Shown here piece by piece: positions 7,103 to 11,321 of a stretch of 11,321 nt of DNA. Positions within the stretch are counted from its first letter, which is position 1, and every line of letters starts with the position of its first letter. The translations under genes and the position numbers were made by a program. Origin of the DNA: Oscillospiraceae bacterium (GTDB lineage: Bacteria; Bacillota; Clostridia; Oscillospirales; Ruminococcaceae); contig JAEDMD010000046.1 in the NCBI GenBank assembly GCA_016303195.1, positions 1 through 11,321 on the forward strand, in the 5' to 3' direction. The notes under the pieces were generated by a model. That model searched no databases and was not told the origin of the DNA. It saw only the letters and a list, made by a program, of their open reading frames with translations.

Positions 7103-7131
7103 ATTTTACACTAAAATTGAAGATATGTAAA
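7103..7131 (-). promoter_or_regulatory. Sigma-A promoter for the pyrH operon
   Basis: On the minus strand TTTACA (7126-7131) and TAAAAT (7103-7108) are separated by exactly 17 nt. They lie about 30 nt before the pyrH start codon, giving a short leader of about 25 nt. This is a good housekeeping promoter for pyrH and probably for frr-uppS-cdsA. The 158-nt spacer to the divergent tRNA promoter (7132-7289) is AT-rich and shows no gene I can support. Confidence 0.75.
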
Positions 7132-7289
7132 GTCTATTTTCAGAAAAGTTCGGATTTTTCGTAATTATTTCTATATTTTAAATAAAAACCGCCCTGCTCA
7201 TAATGATTATGCTTGCCGTCAAAAGGTTCACTGTACAATATATACAAAAATGTTGAAAATTCTTTGTTATGATATTTCTTCAAAAAGTG

Positions 7290-7318
7290 TTGACAAACCT
7301 GTTTTCCCGTGGTATAAT
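7290..7318 (+). promoter_or_regulatory. Consensus sigma-A promoter for the serine tRNAs
   Basis: TTGACA (7290-7295) and TATAAT (7313-7318) are both perfect consensus with a 17-nt spacer. A TG at 7310-7311 gives an extended -10. Transcription should start near 7325, about 43 nt before the first tRNA. Such a strong promoter suits stable RNA genes. Confidence 0.92.
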
Positions 7319-7367
7319 ATAAAAGCTGAGTGAGACAGACACCAGTAAAAAACACAATACAAAATAC

Positions 7368-7456
7368 GGAGAGGTATCGAAGCGGTCATAACGAGGCGGT
7401 CTTGAAAACCGTTTGACTTAACGGTCACGTGGGTTCGAATCCCACCCTCTCCGCCA
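7368..7456 (+). tRNA. tRNA-Ser (anticodon TGA)
   Basis: This is a class II tRNA of 89 nt with a long variable arm. Acceptor GGAGAGG pairs with CCTCTCC. The anticodon stem closes a CTTGAAA loop, giving anticodon TGA at 7403-7405, which reads UCA and related serine codons. The T loop is GTTCGAATC. The 3' CCA is encoded (7454-7456). It shares a transcript with the next serine tRNA, 8 nt downstream. Confidence 0.96.
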
Positions 7457-7464
7457 TATTTTTT

Positions 7465-7551
7465 GCGGATTTACCCAAGTGGTGAAGGGGCTCCCCTGCT
7501 AAGGGAGTAGGTCGGGAAACCGGCGCGAGAGTTCAAATCTCTCAATCCGCG
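7465..7551 (+). tRNA. tRNA-Ser (anticodon GCT)
   Basis: Acceptor GCGGATT (7465-7471) pairs with AATCCGC (7544-7550). The anticodon stem CTCCC/GGGAG closes CTGCTAA, so the anticodon is GCT (7498-7500), reading AGC and AGU. A long variable arm (GTAGGTCGGGAAACCGGCGC region) is typical of tRNA-Ser. After discriminator G at 7551 the sequence is CTC, so CCA is not encoded and must be added by nucleotidyltransferase after 3' trimming, in contrast to its neighbour. Confidence 0.95.
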
Positions 7552-7559
7552 CTCAATAT

Positions 7560-7599
7560 TCTCCTGAATCACATTTTGTTATTCAGGAGATTTTGTTTT
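7560..7599 (+). terminator. Rho-independent terminator after the tRNA pair
   Basis: TCTCCTGAAT (7560-7569) and ATTCAGGAGA (7581-7590) form a perfect 10-bp stem with an 11-nt loop, followed by TTTTGTTTT. It lies 8 nt after the second tRNA. Confidence 0.9.
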
Positions 7600-7643
7600 A
7601 TATTCAGAGAGGATGATTTTTTATTACACTATATATAAAAAGA

Positions 7644-8666
7644 ATGCTCACTGTTATGTTTGCGGTCATGAGCATGATGCTGTGCTTTTGCATCACTGAT
7701 ATGCCGTCATTCCAACAGTGTTGTACCGTTTATGCCGACGACGATTACAAGCCCGACGGACTTACCGTTGGCGACAGCGGTGATTCCGTAAAGTGGATAC
7801 AGGAGTCCCTCAACATCATAAATAATGCAGGACTGGAAGAAAACGGCATTTTTGATGAGAATACCGAGGAGGCTGTAAAAGTTATACAGGGTCAGCACAA
7901 TATGACACAAAGCGGTGTAGCTACCAAAGCGACCGTTGAATTGATAAAAATAATGAGAAGCAAAGCCGAAAAAGCTATGACCACGGTCACTGAAACTGAA
8001 ACGGAAACATATCCGACCGTTACCGAAAGCGAAAACACCGAAAATATCGAGGATGAGCCACGTATTACCCATCCGCATTATCCCGACCCACGAAACGTCC
8101 CCAAAAAGAAAAACAGGCATCTGTTCAGCGGCTACTGGTCGGAATATTTCGCAACGCTGAAAAGCCTGATTTTCCATCCAAAAGCTACTCTTGCACCTAT
8201 ATCAAGAGTATCAGCGCTATTGTTGGTACTGTGTGCTTCACTCGCCTTCATATCTTTGTTTTTCTCTGTACCACTGCCAATGATAAGTGATTACGGAAAC
8301 GGTTTCTTTAAGATAATAGGATTTGAACCGATCATAGGCAAAGGCTGTTTCTTTGCTATGTTAAAACTTATAGCTGTCATTATTATGCTTATGCCGCTGG
8401 AATCCGATACATCTTATATTGCTGATAATTCGGACACCAAATTGGTCAGTGCTATACTGCTTGCTCTGCTGTTTACGGCACTCAGAATAGCCCTCAGTCT
8501 GTTAGTCGGAGGTGTGATATTCGTCGGAATATTCGCCGTATTCTGCAAAATATCGGAGAATGTCGCATTTATACTCGGTATTATCCCCGGTGGAGCAGTA
8601 TTCCTGCTGTTCTATTTCATACCTTATATAATGTTAATATGGAACGAATTTAAACTCCCTGAATAA
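7644..8666 (+). CDS. Secreted/membrane protein with peptidoglycan-binding domain and multi-pass C-terminus
   Basis: I do not recognise a named gene. The 340 residues begin with a hydrophobic signal sequence and a plausible cleavage site after Val-Tyr-Ala (residue 31). A single PG_binding_1 domain follows at about 39-103: the GDSGDSVKWIQESLN start, the GIFDENTEEAVKVIQ core and the SGVATKATVELI end all fit the pattern. Next is a Thr/Glu-rich linker (110-150) and a basic patch KKKNRH (154-159). A membrane region of four to five helices (about 188-209, 235-251, 267-300, 308-333) completes it. Wall binding joined to a multi-pass membrane region suggests anchoring of the membrane to the cell wall, but the function is unknown. 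The start is uncertain: no good Shine-Dalgarno precedes ATG 7644 and its signal peptide lacks basic residues. The in-frame codons just upstream encode Lys-Arg, so a non-ATG or displaced start is possible. Confidence 0.75.
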   Translation: MLTVMFAVMSMMLCFCITDMPSFQQCCTVYADDDYKPDGLTVGDSGDSVKWIQESLNIINNAGLEENGIFDENTEEAVKVIQGQHNMTQSGVATKATVELIKIMRSKAEKAMTTVTETETETYPTVTESENTENIEDEPRITHPHYPDPRNVPKKKNRHLFSGYWSEYFATLKSLIFHPKATLAPISRVSALLLVLCASLAFISLFFSVPLPMISDYGNGFFKIIGFEPIIGKGCFFAMLKLIAVIIMLMPLESDTSYIADNSDTKLVSAILLALLFTALRIALSLLVGGVIFVGIFAVFCKISENVAFILGIIPGGAVFLLFYFIPYIMLIWNEFKLPE

Positions 8667-8711
8667 ATATCGGGCTGTGCATCACGCACGAAATTATCAT
8701 AAAATATATTT

Positions 8712-8749
8712 AACGGGTGCGGTAAATCTCTTTATCGCACCCGTTTTTT
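8712..8749 (+). terminator. Strong rho-independent terminator
   Basis: The arm 8712-8726 pairs with 8731-8745 over 15 bp (one G-U), closing a TCTC tetraloop, and a run of T follows (8744-8749). It ends the transcript of the peptidoglycan-binding protein gene, 45 nt after its stop codon. Confidence 0.95.
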
Positions 8750-8812
8750 ATCGGATCACTCCTTTGAGACAGCCTCTAAATAATTAAATAAAAAATATTT
8801 TTCTCGTTCTGA

Positions 8813-8859
8813 AATATTCCTGAAATTAATTCGACTATACTGGTAAGAAAATATTTTCT
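8813..8859 (+). promoter_or_regulatory. Possible promoter and palindromic operator of the sigma/anti-sigma pair
   Basis: TATACT at 8836-8841 could be a -10 box about 50 nt before the ATG at 8892, but no good sigma-A -35 lies 16-18 nt upstream (AATATT at 8813-8818). Two tandem CTGAAAT copies (8809-8815 and 8820-8826) lie in the -35 area and might be recognised by another sigma. AGAAAATATTTTCT at 8846-8859 is a perfect 14-bp palindrome over the expected transcription start. A related palindrome AAAAATATTTTT lies at 8791-8802. Confidence 0.35.
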
Positions 8860-8891
8860 AAAATGCAAACCATAGTAAAGGGGGTTACTAT

Positions 8892-9446
8892 ATGGATGAT
8901 GTTTTAATAATTGAACTGTTCAGTAAAAGAGATGAAAGTGCGATCGCAGAACTGTAACAGAAATACAACAGACTATGTACATACGTTGCAGGGAATGTTC
9001 TTTCTTTAAAAGAGGATATCGAGGAATGTGTGAATTCCGCTTATTTTGAAATGTGGAACAATATCCCGCCTGATACTCCAAACGATCTGAAAACATACCT
9101 CTGCCGTATCGTAAAGAATAAGGCTATCGACAAGCTGAAATACAACTCAGCAGAAAAACGCAATGCTCAGCTTACCGTTTCACTGGACGAGCTTGCTGAA
9201 TGCATCCCTGCCTCCGCAGATGAGAATCTGTCTGCCTCTCAGCTTGCTGAATTGATAAGCCGATTTCTTCATGAACAGGATGCTACACACAGAAAAGTTT
9301 TCGTAAGACGCTACTGGTACGGCGATTCTCTCGGACATATCGCCGAACTTTTCGGAATGAACGAAAAAACCGTCGCAACTTATCTCTATCGCACACGTGA
9401 AAAACTGAAAACTTATTTACGGAAAGAAGGTTACTATAATGAATAA
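8892..9446 (+). pseudogene. ECF-type sigma-70 factor interrupted by an in-frame TAA
   Basis: Reading from ATG 8892 (AAGGGGG seven nt upstream) gives MDDVLIIELFSKRDESAIAEL, then TAA at 8955-8957. The same frame then continues without interruption to 9446: QKYNRLCTYVAGNVL, then region 2 (EDIEECVNSAYFEMWNNIPP and TYLCRIVKNKAIDKL) and region 4 (RKVFVRRYWYGDSLGHIAELF, KTVATYLYRTREKLK). The restored length is 184 codons with one stop, normal for an extracytoplasmic-function sigma factor. The stop removes a residue in region 2.1, in front of QKY where relatives have a sense codon. A downstream GTG (9030) could restart a 138-residue form that keeps most of region 2 and all of region 4, but its GAGGA is only 4 nt away. 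Everything else looks intact, so the lesion is either recent, a sequencing error, or a real switch. It overlaps the next gene by 8 nt. Confidence 0.85.
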
Positions 9447-11190
9447 GCTGAAACTTCTGGAAGCTATGAATATGATAGACGATGATCTTGTAAAGGAAGC
9501 TCAGATGCTTTCCGATACCGATATCGAGGCAGAAACAACGGAAAATTCCGAAATGACAGCTTCGGGCGTTGAAGTGTATCACAGATCGGGATGGCAGAGA
9601 TTTGCGGCAATTGCTGCGGCTCTCATCCTTTCAGTCGGTCTTGCGGGCACAGGTTCATATTTAATGAAAAACCGCAGGCATAATGTTAAGGATATCAATA
9701 ATTCCGAATCGGAAATTATCGCTCCCGTTACCAATAACAGCAACAGCGTTTCTACAAATGCCGAATCCTCCGATGTTACCGACAAAAAGGCAAACACCGT
9801 GACTTCTGATAAAAATAAAGTCACAACTTCACAGACTTCCGACAAAAAAACCACTACCACGGGTACTAATACCGTGAAAAGCACCGATTCCACAGGAAGT
9901 GCTTCATCGGCAGGTGGAAATTCCCGTATCGGAACTAACACCTCAAACGCAAAACATTCCACCAATACCACCACAAAGATGAATTCAGGCAAAACTACTA
10001 CAACTACCTCAGGGCCGACTGATCCTCCGCCTCCGCCGATCATCGCAACTCCTGCCGACGGAAAAATGACCATGCAGGAGCTTCTTGACTTCCATAAATA
10101 CTACAACAAAACGTTAACATGGAATGACTTAGCACCTTATATGCATGAGGAAAGCGTTTCAGAAAAGCGTATCTGGAAGATACCTGTTTTTGACGGTGGT
10201 AAACAGGCATTCACTATGCTCGTCAGCGGTTCTGCAAGCAGTTCCGATAAAAAACATCCAAGCGATATGCTCCTTTACAGAGGTACTGAAACAAATCATC
10301 AGGATTATATCGACTTCCACAATGACAGTATCACCATGTTCACCTATCCTCAATATATTTTTCGGGGTGAACTTGGAGTACTTGACTTTTTCGATCCGTA
10401 TTATGTTCAATCTGCACAGATAACAGGTATAATTTCAAATCATCAGGATCATGTATATCTCACAGATTCAGAAATAGCGGATCTGATCGAGCTTTTCCGC
10501 AATATCGAAATAATAAAGCCTGAGGGCGATGCATGGATGCAGAACAGAAATGCGTACTATGATATCTCTGTCTCCGATATCTACAACTATGACCACAATT
10601 TCAGAATACAGTATCCGTATATCATCATCAACGGAACAGGCTATTCAGCACAAGAATCAGGTCTCAGCGCTCTTTATGATTTTGCTTCATATGTTTTCAG
10701 CAACTATCAGAATATATCTGCTAATGTAGATGTATCAGGTGCATGGTGCTGGCATGAATTTAATAGCAGCGATATCAATGAAAGCATCATTATAAAGCAG
10801 TTCCCCGAATTGATCTTCCACTGGTATGGCACGAAAAATATTATAGATATATACAATACAGACACAGGCGATATCACAACCACAACTGCACAGTTCAATG
10901 CTTTATTTGCCGATATCAACGGTGACGGCTACCCTGAGCTTTGCACGACAAATGACCGGGGTATGAACAGGGCTGTTATAATAGATGCTGACTTTTTCGA
11001 CATCCACAACAACAAGCATTATTCACTTTCAAGTCCCGACGAATACAACTACTGGCTGTATGAGGAAACCGGCAGTCTTTTTGTAAACAGAACATCTGCA
11101 AATGAATATGTTCCATATGACAGAGAGCGTGGCGATAAAGGAACGGTAAGATTTAACGGCGATAATGCTGTATTTATCCCTTGTGAGTAA
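9439..11190 (+). CDS. Membrane anti-sigma-like protein with large extracellular domain
   Basis: This 583-residue protein is the likely partner of the ECF sigma factor, judged from its position (8-nt overlap, own AGAAGG Shine-Dalgarno) and topology. A short acidic cytoplasmic head (1-52) contains MNKLKLLEAMNMIDDDLVKEA, which fits the anti-sigma-like proteins encoded after such sigma genes. A single membrane helix spans about 54-76 (FAAIAAALILSVGLAG), followed by RRH. A Thr/Ser/Lys-rich linker (88-193) ends in TDPPPPP (194-200) and probably spans the wall. The rest (205-583) is an unrecognised extracellular domain. It contains an acidic DINGDGYPE loop (492-500) that looks like an FG-GAP or EF-hand-type calcium site, and four to five clustered aromatic-rich strands. 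There is no zinc-binding anti-sigma HxxxCxxC motif. The ligand is unknown. With the sigma gene interrupted, this protein may now be without a target. Confidence 0.75.
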   Translation: MNKLKLLEAMNMIDDDLVKEAQMLSDTDIEAETTENSEMTASGVEVYHRSGWQRFAAIAAALILSVGLAGTGSYLMKNRRHNVKDINNSESEIIAPVTNNSNSVSTNAESSDVTDKKANTVTSDKNKVTTSQTSDKKTTTTGTNTVKSTDSTGSASSAGGNSRIGTNTSNAKHSTNTTTKMNSGKTTTTTSGPTDPPPPPIIATPADGKMTMQELLDFHKYYNKTLTWNDLAPYMHEESVSEKRIWKIPVFDGGKQAFTMLVSGSASSSDKKHPSDMLLYRGTETNHQDYIDFHNDSITMFTYPQYIFRGELGVLDFFDPYYVQSAQITGIISNHQDHVYLTDSEIADLIELFRNIEIIKPEGDAWMQNRNAYYDISVSDIYNYDHNFRIQYPYIIINGTGYSAQESGLSALYDFASYVFSNYQNISANVDVSGAWCWHEFNSSDINESIIIKQFPELIFHWYGTKNIIDIYNTDTGDITTTTAQFNALFADINGDGYPELCTTNDRGMNRAVIIDADFFDIHNNKHYSLSSPDEYNYWLYEETGSLFVNRTSANEYVPYDRERGDKGTVRFNGDNAVFIPCE

Positions 11191-11247
11191 ATAACATATA
11201 CATTAAAAAGAAAAATAAGAACGTAGAATTCAGAAAGTAATATAAGC

Positions 11248-11270
11248 AGGGGCGGATAATATCCGCCCCT
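11248..11270 (+). terminator. GC-rich hairpin after the anti-sigma-like gene
   Basis: AGGGGCGGATA (11248-11258) and TATCCGCCCCT (11260-11270) are perfect reverse complements around a single base, so the working stem is about 9-10 bp with a tiny loop. It lies 57 nt after the stop codon. The run after it is CAGTCTGTC rather than T residues, so it is not a classical intrinsic terminator on either strand. It may still end or protect the transcript. No gene is visible from 11191 to the right edge. Confidence 0.55.
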
Positions 11271-11321
11271 CAGTCTGTCAAAAAAGTCATATTTTATTAA
11301 GGGGACGCCCTCTCGTGCAGG

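Noticed and set aside
7140..7355. Minus-strand open frame of 71 codons between pyrH and the tRNAs
   Set aside because: It runs across the consensus tRNA promoter and the AT-rich spacer and has no recognisable domain or ribosome binding site.
8955..8957. Programmed readthrough or recoding of the TAA in the sigma gene
   Set aside because: TAA is the least leaky stop, no recoding structure is evident, and other genes here use TAA as a normal stop. A mutation or error is simpler.
9579..10073. Minus-strand open frame of 164 codons rich in valine
   Set aside because: It is the antisense of the Thr/Ser-rich linker of the anti-sigma-like gene; repetitive ACN codons keep the reverse frame open.
10912..10938. 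Dockerin module in the anti-sigma-like protein
   Set aside because: Only one DINGDGYPE-like loop is present and the paired repeat and linker of a dockerin are missing; a single FG-GAP or calcium-loop motif fits better.
1..11321. CRISPR array, transposase gene or prophage genes
   Set aside because: No regularly spaced repeats, transposase motifs or phage structural genes were seen on either strand.

Overview
The window looks like a chromosomal segment of a Gram-positive gut anaerobe of the Clostridia, most likely Ruminococcus or a close relative. This rests on gene order, protein style (an ECF sigma gene overlapping a membrane anti-sigma-like gene with a Thr/Ser-rich linker and a proline run), and short intergenic repeats. 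The genus is an inference; no marker gene here settles it. Both TAA and TGA end genes, so the code appears standard.

The left two thirds (about 7100 down to 137) is a minus-strand cluster: pyrH, frr, uppS, cdsA, dxr, rseP, rnz and a small acidic gene resembling the Imm22 immunity family. It supplies UMP for nucleotide pools, ribosome recycling, undecaprenyl diphosphate for wall synthesis, CDP-diacylglycerol for phospholipids, the first committed step of MEP isoprenoid synthesis (precursor of the uppS product), a site-2 membrane protease and tRNA 3' processing. A strong promoter lies just upstream of pyrH. The cluster has two decorated gaps. A 177-bp palindromic MITE-like element sits between pyrH and frr. 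Between cdsA and dxr there is a terminator-like hairpin plus a second, repeat-derived hairpin. The small acidic gene is bracketed by two imperfect ~95-bp direct repeats, the upstream one of which carries its ribosome binding site.

From 7290 rightwards everything is on the plus strand. A consensus promoter drives two serine tRNAs (TGA and GCT anticodons), followed by a terminator. Next is a secreted or membrane protein with one peptidoglycan-binding domain and a multi-pass membrane C-terminus, followed by a very strong terminator. Then comes a sigma/anti-sigma-like pair. The ECF sigma-70 gene carries an in-frame TAA at codon 22, while the rest of its frame is intact. It overlaps by 8 nt a 583-residue membrane protein with a short cytoplasmic head, one membrane helix, a long Thr/Ser linker and a large extracellular domain. 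A GC-rich hairpin follows.

The items most worth a second look are the interrupted sigma gene beside its intact partner, the repeat-flanked Imm22-like gene, the MITE inside an essential-gene operon, and the mutually exclusive hairpins between cdsA and dxr. I found no CRISPR array, no transposase and no clearly new multi-gene system.
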